Shown here in pieces: positions 1-9,703 of a stretch of 64,000 nucleotides of DNA; the stretch's first letter is position 1, and the number at the start of each line of letters is the position of its first letter. Origin of the DNA: Clostridium algoriphilum (GTDB taxonomy: Bacteria > Bacillota > Clostridia > Clostridiales > Clostridiaceae); the NCBI RefSeq assembly GCF_020443705.1, contig NZ_JAIZZK010000023.1, positions 1 to 64,000 on the forward strand, written 5' to 3'. The position numbers were made by a program, and so were the translations under genes. A model generated the notes under the pieces. It made no database searches. It saw nothing but the letters and a program-made list of their open reading frames with translations, and was not told the origin of the DNA.

Positions 1-175
1 TCTGCGACAACTGTTAAGTTAATTCGCAAGCTCATTACATACTTTTTAGTCTTACGACTAAAATATTACTTTTACTAAAGTAATTAACTGGTTAAAACAA
101 AATGTTATTTCATTTCTTTACCTATTTCTCTGTTTAATTTTCAAAGACCAATTTGCTAATCATCATGTGATGACT
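1..175 (-). other. rRNA operon leader (16S gene lies beyond the left edge)
   Basis: Read on the minus strand, positions about 156-134 give TGGTCTTTGAAAATTAAAC. This resembles the boxA-type element found in the leaders of Firmicute rRNA operons, and it lies downstream of a perfect sigma-A promoter. No 16S start motif is seen before position 1, so the 16S gene is inferred to begin just outside the window and run leftward. The inference rests on the leader motif and promoter, not on any visible rRNA sequence. Confidence 0.7.
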
Positions 176-181
176 TTTATT

Positions 182-210
182 ATTATAATTCTTTTTTTAT
201 TCATTGTCAA
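182..210 (-). promoter_or_regulatory. Consensus sigma-A promoter of the rRNA operon
   Basis: On the minus strand TTGACA (210-205) is followed by a 17-nt spacer and TATAAT (187-182), a perfect match to the vegetative consensus. It points leftward into the boxA-containing leader, as expected for a stable-RNA promoter. Confidence 0.85.
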
Positions 211-496
211 CTAATTTAAAAATAAGTTTTAATAATGAATTTTTATTTTATCACTATCCACTTAAAGTTAATTTCTAACTATATGTTTCAGCGACAATTA
301 ATATAATATCACATGTATAACACACCATCTGTTTATAATTATCCGTTTAATCATTTTACTTTCATATTCGTACCTATTTCTCCAATATATAGCGTTTTAC
401 TCATAGTGATACGCTTGGAACATTTATTTCTCTTAGCAATTGCTCCAATAAATCATCATGTTTAATTATACAGCATTATAATTCACTGATAAATAA

Positions 497-537
497 AATA
501 ATAACTTCAGTAAATTATCTTTACCGAAGTTATTATT
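497..537 (-). terminator. Terminator downstream of murD
   Basis: Inverted repeat 497-514 / 520-537 with a 5-nt loop. On the minus strand it is followed by a T-rich tract (TTTTATTTAT). It lies 22 nt past the murD stop codon. The 300-480 stretch upstream of the rRNA promoter holds nothing I recognise. Confidence 0.75.
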
Positions 538-558
538 AGGAAAGATGAAATTATATTT

Positions 559-1938
559 TTATTGTAATGCCATTACGATTTCCTTATATTTGTTACCACG
601 TGCTTCAAAGTTTTGGAACATATCAAAACTTGCACATGCTGGTGATAACGTGACTATATCACCAGATTTCGCAACTGCTTTAGCTGTAAGAATTGCTTTA
701 TTAAAATTCTCAGCAAGTATAATTTCTAAAGATATATTCTTTTCTTTTAATATGCGCTCAAAAACTTCTTTTATTTTATTCTTAGTTGCACCTACAAGTA
801 TTAATATTTTAATGTTTTTGTATGCCTCTTCTGCTAAAGGTTCAAAAGGTATTTTCTTATCATATCCTCCAGCTATTAATATAACCGGTTTTTCAAAAGC
901 TTTAAGGCTAGCTATTGTTCTAGTTGGCGTCGATGCTATTGAATCATTATAATACTTAACTCCATCTACTTCCCGAACGAACTCACCTCTATGAGGTACC
1001 CCAATAAATGTAGTAGCCACCTCTCTCATGCTCGTAATGGATGCATCATCTTGAGTTGCACAAAAAGCAGTTAATAAATTTTGTACATTATGCATCCCTT
1101 TTAGTTTAATTTCCTCAAGATTACATACTACATTATTCATACTAAATAATTTATTATTTTGAAAATATGCACCATCTTCTAATTTATCACGTACACTGAA
1201 ATACTTAACTTTACCCATTGCCTCTTTTCTTAAGTCATATGTCAAAGCATTATCCTTATTAAGTATTACGAGATCACCATCGCTTTGATATTTAAATATA
1301 TTCTTCTTAGCATCTATATATTCTTCTATATTCTTGTGAATATCTAGATGATTTGGACTCAAATTCGTTACTATTGCTACATCGGTTGAAACATTCATAG
1401 TCATAAGCTGAAAACTCGACAACTCTAGTACTACTTTATCATCTTTAGATATTTCTTCTATATTTGCAAACAAAGGGATTCCTATGTTCCCGCCAACCCA
1501 AGTCTTATATCCTTCAGCCTTTAATATATTATATATTATTGTAGTTGTAGTAGTTTTTCCATCGCTACCTGTTACTCCATAAATTTTTGCAGGGCAATAT
1601 TTTATGAATTCTTCCATTTCAGATGTTATATATGTTCCTTCTTGTTTTGCCTTTAAAAAAGCAGGATTGTCTATTCTCATAGAAGGTGTTTTAAATAAAA
1701 CATCGAACCCAGTTAAGTCATTTAAATAATCTTCACCTAAGACTAACTTTACACCAATTTTTTCAAAGTCTGTTGCTACGTTGCCAAGCATACTATAACT
1801 TTTTTTATCAAAAGCTGTAACAACAGCCTGCAAATCCACAAGAAACCTTATTAAAGGAATGTTACTAACTCCTATACCTACAACCCCAACCCTTTTTCCT
1901 TTTATAATCTCTTTAAATTCATTGAAATCTTTCTCCAT
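559..1938 (-). CDS. murD: UDP-N-acetylmuramoyl-L-alanine--D-glutamate ligase (MurD)
   Basis: MurD adds D-glutamate to UDP-MurNAc-L-Ala in the cytoplasm, an ATP-dependent step of peptidoglycan precursor synthesis. The 459-residue product has the usual Mur ligase length and order. An N-terminal Rossmann-like UDP-binding domain ([10 protein letters not shown], about 17-26) comes first, then the central ATPase P-loop [12 protein letters not shown] (121-132), then a C-terminal ligase domain with the [11 protein letters not shown] stretch typical of MurD. The ATG at 1938 is preceded by a GGGGAGGG ribosome binding site. The gene stands alone between the glyS terminator and its own hairpin terminator, next to the rRNA operon. 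Its partner murC lies far away at 39820 on the other strand, and murI near 59 kb. Confidence 0.96.
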   Translation of the reverse strand: MEKDFNEFKEIIKGKRVGVVGIGVSNIPLIRFLVDLQAVVTAFDKKSYSMLGNVATDFEKIGVKLVLGEDYLNDLTGFDVLFKTPSMRIDNPAFLKAKQEGTYITSEMEEFIKYCPAKIYGVTGSDGKTTTTTIIYNILKAEGYKTWVGGNIGIPLFANIEEISKDDKVVLELSSFQLMTMNVSTDVAIVTNLSPNHLDIHKNIEEYIDAKKNIFKYQSDGDLVILNKDNALTYDLRKEAMGKVKYFSVRDKLEDGAYFQNNKLFSMNNVVCNLEEIKLKGMHNVQNLLTAFCATQDDASITSMREVATTFIGVPHRGEFVREVDGVKYYNDSIASTPTRTIASLKAFEKPVILIAGGYDKKIPFEPLAEEAYKNIKILILVGATKNKIKEVFERILKEKNISLEIILAENFNKAILTAKAVAKSGDIVTLSPACASFDMFQNFEARGNKYKEIVMALQ

Positions 1939-2005
1939 ATGGCCCTCCCCGTAATCTTAATATCTTTTCTATATCACTATTAGTTTCACGTACTTTTTTA
2001 TATTA

Positions 2006-2014
2006 ATTATAACA
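2006..2014 (-). promoter_or_regulatory. Possible extended -10 promoter of murD
   Basis: The minus strand reads TGTTATAAT, an extended -10 element (TGnTATAAT), about 68 nt before the murD start codon and downstream of the glyS terminator. I see no good -35 box at 17 nt, so this is only a candidate. Confidence 0.35.
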
Positions 2015-2086
2015 CTTAAGTTATCACATGAGCAGTTGCATATCATCTAAAGATCTAGGCTTTAGACGTCATATAAATTTATTCTA

Positions 2087-2122
2087 TAAAAAAATAGCGC
2101 ATAGTATAAATACGGACTATGC
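2087..2122 (-). terminator. Terminator downstream of glyS
   Basis: Stem GCATAGT (2122-2116) with ACTATGC (2105-2099) and a 10-nt loop, followed on the minus strand by GCTATTTTTTTATA. It lies about 45 nt past the glyS stop. Confidence 0.7.
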
Positions 2123-2167
2123 AAGTCATATTTTATACTATACTCTATTCTCTAACTGCAACCTAAT

Positions 2168-3559
2168 CTAAAACTGTAGTTTATTATCTATAAATTTTTC
2201 AAGCTCATCTATGTTTACTCTTATTTGTTCCATAGTATCCCTATCTCTTATTGTTACCGCGCTATCTTCTAAAGTATCAAAATCTACAGTTATACAATAC
2301 GGTGTTCCTATTTCATCTTCTCTTCTATATCTCTTTCCTATACTTCCGGCTTCATCATAGTCTATATTAAATTTTTTACTTAACATATCATAAACCTTAC
2401 GAGCTTTTTCTGATAATTTTTTACTAAGGGGTAAAACAGCAGCCTTAAATGGTGCAAGCGCTGGGTGTAAATGAAGCACTGTCCTTATGTCTCCACCCTT
2501 AAGTTCTTCTTCATCATATGCATTAACTAAGAATGCAAGAACAACTCTATCTGCACCCAATGAAGGTTCAATGCAGTACGGTACATATTTCTCATTTGTA
2601 ATAGGATCTAGATAACTAAGGTCTTGCCCTGAATGTTCCATATGTTTCTTCAAATCATAATCAGTTCTATCAGCAATTCCCCATAATTCACCCCATCCAA
2701 AAGGAAACAAAAATTCTATATCACAAGTAGCATTACTATAAAATGATAATTCCTCTGTGTCATGGTCTCTAAACCTTAAATTTTCCTTCTCCATTCCCAA
2801 ATTATATAAGAAGCTAGCACAATATTCTTTCCAATATGTAAACCATTCTAAGTCTGTACCTGGCTTGCAGAAGAATTCTAATTCCATTTGCTCGAATTCT
2901 CTAGTTCTAAAAATAAAGTTCCCTGGTGTTATTTCATTTCTAAAAGCCTTACCTATCTGACCTATGCCAAATGGTATCTTTTTTCTTGATGCCCTCTGAA
3001 CATTTTTAAAGTTTACAAAAATACCTTGAGCTGTTTCGGGTCTTAGGTATATTTCTGATTTACCATCCTCAGTTATTCCCATGGAGGTTTTAAACATTAA
3101 ATTAAATTTTCTAATGTCAGTAAAATTATTTTTTCCACATTTGGGACATACTATTTGATTTTTTTCTAGGTAATTTTTTAGCTCTTCGTTTGTCCATCCA
3201 TCAGCAGTAGCTACCTCTGCTCCAAGTTTCGTCATATGATCTTCCACTAGTTTATCTGCTCTAAATCTAGCTTTACAGTCCTTACAATCCATTAATGGGT
3301 CTGAAAACCCTCCAACATGGCCCGTCGCAACCCATACTTCAGGGTTCATGAGTATAGCACAATCAACCCCTACATTATATGGACTTTCTTGAATGAATCT
3401 TTTCCACCAAGCTTTTTTAACATTGTTTTTGAATTCAACGCCTAAAGGACCATAATCCCATGCGTTAGCGAGTCCACCATATATATCAGACCCTGGAAAT
3501 ACAAACCCTCTTGTCTTACACAATGAAACAATCTTATCCATGCTCTTCTTTAATTCCAT
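2168..3559 (-). CDS. glyS: Glycyl-tRNA synthetase, single-chain (alpha2) type
   Basis: Charges tRNA-Gly with glycine. The 463-residue length and class II motifs fit the single-polypeptide homodimeric GlyRS rather than the separate GlyQ/GlyS heterotetramer. Visible are an N-terminal catalytic start ([23 protein letters not shown]), two CxxC pairs (CKDC and CPKC) that could bind zinc, motif 2 around [19 protein letters not shown], motif 3 around [16 protein letters not shown], and a C-terminal anticodon-binding domain. The ATG at 3559 has an AGGAGG site 6 nt upstream. A T-box leader precedes the gene, so expression should rise when uncharged tRNA-Gly accumulates. The gene ends in its own terminator. 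Confidence 0.96.
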   Translation of the reverse strand: MELKKSMDKIVSLCKTRGFVFPGSDIYGGLANAWDYGPLGVEFKNNVKKAWWKRFIQESPYNVGVDCAILMNPEVWVATGHVGGFSDPLMDCKDCKARFRADKLVEDHMTKLGAEVATADGWTNEELKNYLEKNQIVCPKCGKNNFTDIRKFNLMFKTSMGITEDGKSEIYLRPETAQGIFVNFKNVQRASRKKIPFGIGQIGKAFRNEITPGNFIFRTREFEQMELEFFCKPGTDLEWFTYWKEYCASFLYNLGMEKENLRFRDHDTEELSFYSNATCDIEFLFPFGWGELWGIADRTDYDLKKHMEHSGQDLSYLDPITNEKYVPYCIEPSLGADRVVLAFLVNAYDEEELKGGDIRTVLHLHPALAPFKAAVLPLSKKLSEKARKVYDMLSKKFNIDYDEAGSIGKRYRREDEIGTPYCITVDFDTLEDSAVTIRDRDTMEQIRVNIDELEKFIDNKLQF

Positions 3560-3584
3560 TTTAATCCTCCTAAATTTTTAATAT

Positions 3585-3775
3585 AAAAAAAAGACTATAC
3601 CCTAAGGGACGAAAATTACTTCCGCGGTTCCACCCTTATTAGCACATGCCCTACTCTAAGTTCTATACACTCAAAAGTTCCTTTCACAATAATACTTTGA
3701 TTGTTTGCACTAGCCACAACCTCTCTTATAAAGTATTACTACTACTTTTCTTTCTCATAGTGAAATATTCTATTA
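3585..3775 (-). promoter_or_regulatory. T-box leader controlling glyS
   Basis: The minus strand contains AGGGTGGAACCGCGG (3637-3623), the hallmark T-box sequence that pairs with the uncharged tRNA acceptor end. About 45 nt later comes an eight-T run (3592-3585), and then the glyS ribosome binding site. The leader is compact (about 190 nt). Complementary AATACTTT/AAAGTATT segments suggest a shortened stem I. I could not assign the specifier codon or a clean terminator stem by eye. The left boundary is the T-run and the right boundary is approximate. Confidence 0.9.
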
Positions 3776-3883
3776 TTTTAATATGTAATTTACTTTTATA
3801 TTATTAAAGACTATTATTATTTTAGTATTATAATTAAAATACTCTAATAAACAATTTTGTATTCAAATACTTTAAAATAAAAA

Positions 3884-3958
3884 TGGCTCCGCGAAAAGGA
3901 TTTGAACCTTCAACCTATCGGTTAACAGCCGAGTGCTCCACCGTTGAGCTATCGCGGA
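3884..3958 (-). tRNA. tRNA-Asn (GUU)
   Basis: A 75-nt cloverleaf on the minus strand. The acceptor stem TCCGCGA/TCGCGGA is followed by discriminator G and an encoded CCA. The anticodon loop reads CTGTTAA, giving anticodon GTT. The T-arm is GGTTCAAATCC. Confidence 0.95.
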
Positions 3959-3988
3959 ATATTATCATTTTTAACTAACTATAATGGT

Positions 3989-4016
3989 ATTATAACATAT
4001 ATAATCAAAAATACAA
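3989..4016 (-). promoter_or_regulatory. Promoter of tRNA-Asn
   Basis: Minus-strand TTGTAT (4016-4011), 16-nt spacer and TATAAT (3994-3989), about 31 nt upstream of the mature tRNA-Asn 5' end and past the lysS terminator. Confidence 0.6.
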
Positions 4017-4103
4017 TAGCTTTTTTAGTTTTTTATTTTATTGTCATTTTTATTTACTGTTGAAAATAGAATAACTTTCTATATACATAGAAATATGAAA
4101 TGT

Positions 4104-4146
4104 AAAAAAATCAAAAGGATATTTTAGGTTAACTAAAATATCCTTT
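4104..4146 (-). terminator. Terminator downstream of lysS
   Basis: Perfect 14-bp stem 4114-4127 / 4133-4146 with a 5-nt loop, followed on the minus strand by TGATTTTTTTA. It starts 18 nt past the lysS stop. Confidence 0.85.
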
Positions 4147-4163
4147 CAAAAATTATTCTTAGA

Positions 4164-5693
4164 TTACTGAATTGGTTTCATTGTAGGAAATAGTATAACA
4201 TCTCTTATTGCATATGAATCTGTTAAGAACATTACTAATCTATCAATACCCATACCCATTCCACCTGTTGGAGGCATTCCTGTTTCTAATGCGCTCATAA
4301 ATTCTTCATCTATTAGATAAGCCTCATCATCACCTAGTTCTCTTTCTTTAGCTTGTTGCATAAATCTATCTCTCTGAACAACTGGGTCATTTAGCTCTGA
4401 GTATGCATTACATACTTCTCTTCCAAATACAAATCCCTCGAATCTCTCTGTAAATTCCTCATTTCCTCTCTTCTTCTTAGTAAGAGGTGATATCTCTACG
4501 GGATAATCACATAAAAATGTTGGTTGTATCAATTTATCTTCCACATATTCTTCAAAAAGTGCATTTAGTATATCTGCTTTTGTACAATTTTCCATATCTT
4601 TTTTAAATTCTAAATGCTTTTCTTTAGCTATCTTCCTAGCTTCCTCATTAGTAGTTATTTTTGTAAAGTCAACACCTGAATATTCTTTTACTGCATCTAC
4701 CATAGTAATTCTTCTCCATGGTGGTGCGAAATCTATTTCAGTTCCTTGATAATTTACTTTTGTAGTACCATGAATTTTTTCACAAACATAAGCTACCATA
4801 TTTTCCGTAATTTCCATCATATCATTATAATCTGCATAAGCTTCATATAACTCTATAGCTGTAAATTCTGGACTATGTCTTATATCTACTCCTTCATTTC
4901 TAAAGTTTCGGCCCATATCATATACCTTTTCAAGCCCAGCAACAATAAGTCTTTTTAAATATAATTCTGTTGCAATTCTAAGATACATATCAGTATCTAG
5001 TGCATTATGATGAGTTACAAACGGTCTTGCTGCTGCACCTCCTGCTATTGGTGATAGTATTGGAGTTTCAACTTCTAAAAAACCTTTATTATCTAAAAAT
5101 TCTCTAATATATCTAATTATTGCTATTCTCTTCATAAACGTATCTTTTACTTCTGGGTTCATTATTATATCTACTTCTCTTTGTCTATATCTTAAATCAG
5201 GATCTTTTAATCCATGCCACTTTTCTGGGAGTGGTTTTAGAGATTTAGCTATAAGACAGAAATCTACAATATGTAGTGATATTTCACCAGTTTTGGTAAC
5301 AAACGGTGTGCCAGTTACGCTTAAAAGATCTCCTATATCAAAACTTTTATATTCTTTTAATTTCTCTTCGCCTACATCATCTATTTTTATGTATAATTGA
5401 ATTTTACCATATCTATCATGGACATCAGAAAAACCAGCCTTACCATGAACTCTTTTAGACATAAGTCTACCTGCTACAATAACCTGTGTACCTTCTAATT
5501 TTTCATAATTATCTTTGACTTCTTGTGATGTATGAGTTCTCTCAACTTTGTACACATCAAATGGATCTTTACCTTCTTCTTTTAAAGCAGATAATTTTCG
5601 TCGTCTTATAGTTACCTGTTCATTATATTTAGATTCAAGTTCATGTAAACTTTTTTCTTCGCTTTTTTCATTGTTCTTTTTTTCGTTTGACAT
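4164..5693 (-). CDS. lysS: Lysyl-tRNA synthetase, class II
   Basis: Charges tRNA-Lys. The 509-residue product has the class II LysRS layout. An N-terminal OB-fold anticodon-binding domain (about 70-180, including [20 protein letters not shown]) is followed by the catalytic core with motif 2 ([17 protein letters not shown]) and motif 3 ([17 protein letters not shown]) close to the C terminus. The first 30 residues are charged and low-complexity. The ATG at 5693 follows an AGGAGG site. greA lies about 200 nt upstream on the same strand with no strong terminator between, so the two may be cotranscribed, as is common in clostridia. No class I LysRS is seen here. Confidence 0.97.
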   Translation of the reverse strand: MSNEKKNNEKSEEKSLHELESKYNEQVTIRRRKLSALKEEGKDPFDVYKVERTHTSQEVKDNYEKLEGTQVIVAGRLMSKRVHGKAGFSDVHDRYGKIQLYIKIDDVGEEKLKEYKSFDIGDLLSVTGTPFVTKTGEISLHIVDFCLIAKSLKPLPEKWHGLKDPDLRYRQREVDIIMNPEVKDTFMKRIAIIRYIREFLDNKGFLEVETPILSPIAGGAAARPFVTHHNALDTDMYLRIATELYLKRLIVAGLEKVYDMGRNFRNEGVDIRHSPEFTAIELYEAYADYNDMMEITENMVAYVCEKIHGTTKVNYQGTEIDFAPPWRRITMVDAVKEYSGVDFTKITTNEEARKIAKEKHLEFKKDMENCTKADILNALFEEYVEDKLIQPTFLCDYPVEISPLTKKKRGNEEFTERFEGFVFGREVCNAYSELNDPVVQRDRFMQQAKERELGDDEAYLIDEEFMSALETGMPPTGGMGMGIDRLVMFLTDSYAIRDVILFPTMKPIQ

Positions 5694-5775
5694 TAGTAAA
5701 CCTCCTAATTTCCTTTTAACAGAAACAGTTATTGATTTTTAAGCTCCGTACTGCTTCTAAGTGTATATTTCTTTA

Positions 5776-5808
5776 GGGCACTTAACAAGTATTAATTGTT
5801 AAGTACCC
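5776..5808. other. Hairpin between greA and lysS
   Basis: Inverted repeat 5776-5788 / 5796-5808 (13 bp, one mismatch, 7-nt loop). It lacks a T-run on the minus strand, so it does not look like a full terminator of greA. It could be a partial terminator or an RNA processing or stability element. Confidence 0.4.
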
Positions 5809-5891
5809 TTATGTTTTATAAATACTTTGCTCTGTAGTTATCATCTTTTGTGAAGATTACACTATATAAAGATTAAACAATCAATAAAAAA

Positions 5892-6374
5892 CTATCCTCG
5901 TCTAACCTCTAACACTTCATACTTGCCGACACCCTCTGGAACATTAACTTCTAAAACTGCTCCTACTTTCTTTCCAACTAGTGCACTTCCAACTGGTGAC
6001 TCATTTGATATTTTATTTACCATCGGATCCGCTTCCGCTGAACCCACTATGTAAAATTCAACTTCTTCGTCAAACTGATAATCTTTAACCTTAACTATAG
6101 CACCTATACTTACTACATCTTTATCTATATCATCTTCATCCATAACACTTGCATTCCTGAGCATATTTTCCAGTTGTATAATTCTACCTTCTACAAACGC
6201 TTGCTCATTTTTAGCATCATCATACTCTGAATTTTCACTTAAGTCCCCATATCCAAGCGCTACCTTTATTTTCTCTGTTATATCTTTCCTCTTTACAGTC
6301 TTAAGAAATTCTAACTCTTCTTCTAATTTGGTAATCCCCTCGTAAGTCATTACATACTTTTTTGGCTCGCTCAT
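5892..6374 (-). CDS. greA: Transcript cleavage factor GreA
   Basis: GreA enters the RNA polymerase secondary channel and stimulates cleavage of backtracked transcripts. The 160-residue length is typical. The N-terminal coiled coil (about 8-80, including [19 protein letters not shown], which holds the conserved acidic tip) is followed by the FKBP-like C-terminal domain with the [17 protein letters not shown] stretch. The ATG at 6374 follows a GGGGAG-type site. It sits upstream of lysS in the same direction. The 6375-6638 gap upstream holds no recognised element. Confidence 0.96.
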   Translation of the reverse strand: MSEPKKYVMTYEGITKLEEELEFLKTVKRKDITEKIKVALGYGDLSENSEYDDAKNEQAFVEGRIIQLENMLRNASVMDEDDIDKDVVSIGAIVKVKDYQFDEEVEFYIVGSAEADPMVNKISNESPVGSALVGKKVGAVLEVNVPEGVGKYEVLEVRRG

Positions 6375-6638
6375 TTAATTCTCCCCTTTAAATTTTTATT
6401 GAATTAAGTTAGTCAAACTCATAGATTCACTATATAATAGCAATACAATAGCATAAAATGCCCCACCATAATAATGCTTTTCTAAAACTATAGATAATCT
6501 ACATAACTTGTATAATATAAGACTATTAGTTCTAATTAATATGCCTAAAATTTAATATTATAATAACAATCCACGTACAACTATTTAGCCATTATAAATC
6601 AGGTAGTTAATATTGTCAATATGTAAGTTAAAATTAAA

Positions 6639-7457
6639 CTAACATATTACATTATTATTGCATTTTATTTCTTTTAAGTATATACCGTTATACTTTAATG
6701 CTTTTTCAATATCAGTTTCTTGCATTTGGCATAATACTGCTCCTAGGAGTTCAACTGAGAAATTCGCATTAAAAGTATTCCATGGTACCTTATAACTTAC
6801 ATCATTTACAGCTATAATATTAGTTTCACTGTTTATACTATTATCTAAAAGCCATACCAACTTTCCATAGCTAAATTCATAATCCTTAGATGATATAATG
6901 AAATCTGCTATTTTGCTAGCATAGACATCATCATTTGTAACAATAGGTGACACTCCAAAATTAGCAATAATATAATCTGCAAGCTTTCTAGCTTTTGTTA
7001 AATCATGTGATAAAAATACAATATACTTACTTTGTTTGGCAAGTTCTAAAATGATTTTATAGTTTATCATCTCGCAAGCATCATAAATTACAACGCAACA
7101 ACTCTTCAAACTTTTGTTTCTAATCCTAAGCATAAGTTGTATGCTTTTTATAACACTAAAAGCCAAAAACCGCTTTTGAAAATCATTAAATAAATTATAA
7201 TCAAACGGTCTTAGTGTCTTAGGCGATAATATTACCCCCCTATACTTACATAATTTTTCAGCATAGTTTATATTACTCTTATATGCTTTTCTATTAAAAT
7301 TAGGTGGTAGTCTAACAGTTGTGACCTTAATATCTAATTCCTTAATGTATTCATTACTTATTAATTTCGTCTTTAGTTTATCTGTAATTTTACTTAAAAA
7401 CCCATATTCATTATACATATTGTCTATATTTGAATTTACACATAAAATCGGTTTCAT
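6639..7457 (-). CDS. Conserved-looking protein of unknown function
   Basis: I do not recognise this 272-residue soluble protein. No signal peptide or membrane span is visible. The middle part (about 118-195) alternates short hydrophobic strands with helices (CCVVIYDACEM, YIVFLSHDLTKARKLADYI, ADFIISSKDYEF) in a way that resembles a Rossmann-like alpha/beta domain, but no glycine-rich nucleotide loop is present. That is inference only. The C terminus contains CNNNVIC. The ATG at 7457 is preceded by AAGGTG. It lies between dusB and greA in a conserved housekeeping run, which argues that it is a real, vertically inherited gene. Confidence 0.75.
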   Translation of the reverse strand: MKPILCVNSNIDNMYNEYGFLSKITDKLKTKLISNEYIKELDIKVTTVRLPPNFNRKAYKSNINYAEKLCKYRGVILSPKTLRPFDYNLFNDFQKRFLAFSVIKSIQLMLRIRNKSLKSCCVVIYDACEMINYKIILELAKQSKYIVFLSHDLTKARKLADYIIANFGVSPIVTNDDVYASKIADFIISSKDYEFSYGKLVWLLDNSINSETNIIAVNDVSYKVPWNTFNANFSVELLGAVLCQMQETDIEKALKYNGIYLKEIKCNNNVIC

Positions 7458-7533
7458 ACATATGCACCTTATAAATTAATATATTATTATCTTATTCAGT
7501 GTAATTTATATAAATTCGTATTTTACTCCTAAA

Positions 7534-8511
7534 TTACATATTTATATCTCTTAAATAATCTTTATAAGCTAGAAGCACTTTCCTTACTTCATCATAATTA
7601 TCTTTTGTATTAATCTTATTCTTAATTTCACTACAGTTCTTTAATCCTTTAATGTACCAAGCTGTATGTTTTCTCATTTCTCTAACAGCTTTAATTTCTT
7701 CATAATATTTAACAGCAAGGTCTAAATGTTTTATACACATATCTAGTTTCTCGTCAGGAGTAGGATATATAACCTCTTCTGCGTTTATTGCCTGGGTAAT
7801 CTCTCTAAATATCCATGGATTGCCCATGGCCCCTCTTGCAATCATTATAGCATCACAATTAGTTGCTTCCCTTATTTTAACGGCAGCCTCCACAGAGAAT
7901 ATGTCTCCATTCCCTATCACCGGTACTTTAACGTTTTCTTTTACAGCCCTTATAATATCCCAATCAGCCGCGCCTTGATACATCTGCTCGCGAGTCCTGC
8001 CATGAACTGCCATAGCATCTATACCTGCATCCTCCATATATTTAGCGAATTCCACAGCATTAATACTACCTGAATCAAATCCCTTTCTAAATTTTACTGT
8101 TACAGGTTTTGTAGAAACTTTTTTCATTTCTCTTATTATTTCAGCTGCTAGTTTAGGTGTTTTCATCAAAGCTGAGCCTTCACCATTTTTAACTATTTTA
8201 TGTACAGGACATCCCATATTTACATCAATCATACATATATCGTCCCTTGCATTAAATATTTCACAGGCACTTGCCATAATTTTAGGGTCATTCCCAAATA
8301 CCTGAATAACTACAGGTTTCTCGATACTTGAAATTTTCATAAGAGATTCCGTATTACTGCTACCATAATATAATCCTTTAGCACTTACCATTTCAGTATA
8401 CACGAGACCACACCCTAGTTCTTTGCATAACCCTCTGAAGACAATATCTGTAATTCCAGCCATAGGCGCTAAAAAAACATTGTTTTCAAAGTTGATATTT
8501 GATATTTTCAT
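7534..8511 (-). CDS. dusB: tRNA-dihydrouridine synthase, DusB type
   Basis: Reduces specific uridines in the tRNA D-loop to dihydrouridine using FMN and NADPH. The 325-residue product starts its TIM barrel with FLAPMAGITDIVFR (about 12-25). It carries the family signature around the catalytic cysteine, DVNMGCPVHKIVKNGEGSAL (Cys about 100), and the FMN-binding segments VKFRKGFD, VHGRTREQMYQG, VIGNGDI and MIARGAMGNPW. The C-terminal helical domain is present. It starts 8 nt after the coaX stop, with AGGTGAT as its ribosome binding site, so the two genes are very likely cotranscribed. The same coaX...dusB...lysS order occurs in Bacillus. Confidence 0.95.
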   Translation of the reverse strand: MKISNINFENNVFLAPMAGITDIVFRGLCKELGCGLVYTEMVSAKGLYYGSSNTESLMKISSIEKPVVIQVFGNDPKIMASACEIFNARDDICMIDVNMGCPVHKIVKNGEGSALMKTPKLAAEIIREMKKVSTKPVTVKFRKGFDSGSINAVEFAKYMEDAGIDAMAVHGRTREQMYQGAADWDIIRAVKENVKVPVIGNGDIFSVEAAVKIREATNCDAIMIARGAMGNPWIFREITQAINAEEVIYPTPDEKLDMCIKHLDLAVKYYEEIKAVREMRKHTAWYIKGLKNCSEIKNKINTKDNYDEVRKVLLAYKDYLRDINM

Positions 8512-8519
8512 TAAATCAC

Positions 8520-9308
8520 CTATTCCCTATTCTTTTCATAAATCAATCTAAGCCCCTCGAGTGTTAAATTCGGATGAAACTCATCAATAGCAAATGAATC
8601 TTCGGTTATTAACTTTGAGAGTCCTCCTGTTGCTACTACAAAAGGTTCCTCTTCTCCCATACTAATCATTTCACTTTTCATCTTAGTAACAATATAATCT
8701 ACTTGACCAATATACCCATATATTATTCCAGCCTGCATGCTTGAAACAGTATTCTTGCCGATAACCTTTTCAGGTTTTAGAAGCTCCACTCTTGGTAACT
8801 TCGCTGCTCTCTCGAATAGTGCATCAGAAGCTATTTTAATACCAGGGCATATAGTTCCTCCTAAATAATCAGCATCTTTGCTTATAGCACAAAAGGTTGT
8901 AGCTGTTCCAAAATCTATTAAAATTAATGATCTTTTATAAATTTCATGGGCGGAGACTGCATTAACAATTCTATCTGCACCAACTTCTTTTGGATTGTCA
9001 TATTTTACGTTTATTCCTGTCTTTACTCCTGGCCCTACTACCATAGCAACTAAATTAAAATATTTTCTTATCATATGTTCTAGTGAATACATAATATTAG
9101 GAACAACCGAGGAAATTATTACTCCTCTAATTTGTTCTGTTTTTATGTTTCGCTGAAAAAATAATTGCATTACTTGAATTCCATACTCATCAGCAGTTTT
9201 CTTTGCATCAGTTGATATTCTCCACTCTACAAGTAACTTCTTTTCCTTAAAAACTCCTAAAACAGTATTGGTATTTCCAACATCTAAAACTAAAATCACT
9301 TTATCCAC
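8520..9308 (-). CDS. coaX: Type III pantothenate kinase (CoaX)
   Basis: Phosphorylates pantothenate, the first step of coenzyme A synthesis. CoaX enzymes belong to the ASKHA fold, are not feedback-inhibited by CoA and usually need a monovalent cation. Visible are the N-terminal phosphate loop [14 protein letters not shown] (about 6-19), the [12 protein letters not shown] segment, the [12 protein letters not shown] motif (about 132-143), and the GGTICPG and ATGGLSKLI segments. The 262-residue length is normal. It is the first gene of a pair with dusB. In Bacillus coaX also lies just downstream of ftsH; here fhs has been placed between them. Confidence 0.95.
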   Translation of the reverse strand: MDKVILVLDVGNTNTVLGVFKEKKLLVEWRISTDAKKTADEYGIQVMQLFFQRNIKTEQIRGVIISSVVPNIMYSLEHMIRKYFNLVAMVVGPGVKTGINVKYDNPKEVGADRIVNAVSAHEIYKRSLILIDFGTATTFCAISKDADYLGGTICPGIKIASDALFERAAKLPRVELLKPEKVIGKNTVSSMQAGIIYGYIGQVDYIVTKMKSEMISMGEEEPFVVATGGLSKLITEDSFAIDEFHPNLTLEGLRLIYEKNRE

Positions 9309-9550
9309 CGCCTATATAATATAAAACAGCTCCAAGCCGCTTTATGTTTTTTTCATACAAAACCACAAAATTAGTACCTCAAATATTCTATAATTTTAAT
9401 TTTAAGTATTCCTAATTTATCAATCTAATTCTAACAACTTGACCATATTTGTCAAGTTAAATATTTTCAAGAAAATTTACGTGCTAATATGTTGTATCAA
9501 AAATGCAGTCCGAATATGTTATTTTTTAGATTTTTATTACAATATAAGTA

Positions 9551-9634
9551 TTATAGACGATTTATTTATATGTAGCAAATATATTTTTAAATAAAAATAA
9601 GGTTGCTACAGATATCGTCTATAACAACCTTATT
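9551..9634 (-). terminator. Terminator of fhs within an overlapping alternative hairpin
   Basis: The stem 9597-9606 / 9625-9634 (10 bp), followed on the minus strand by TTATTTTTATTT, is a good intrinsic terminator for fhs. A second long hairpin overlaps it: 9551-9561 pairs with 9614-9624 (11 bp), 9571-9578 with 9603-9610 (8 bp) and 9582-9588 with 9593-9599 (7 bp). The two folds compete for the same bases. The rest of the coaX-fhs gap (9309-9703) shows nothing else I can name. Confidence 0.7.
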
Positions 9635-9703
9635 GCCCTTTAAATTATGTTAATTATTATTTTCAATGCTGTAATAATTGATATTACTTAATTAAAATCT
9701 TCT

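Noticed and set aside
290-320. A second rRNA promoter (TTGTCG, 17 nt, AAATTA) upstream of the consensus one
   Set aside because: The -10 match is poor. The single perfect promoter at 182-210 explains the leader.
545-952. A 135-codon plus-strand frame opposite murD
   Set aside because: It lies inside the well-supported murD gene in the opposite direction, has no ribosome binding site, and its residue pattern shows no domain.
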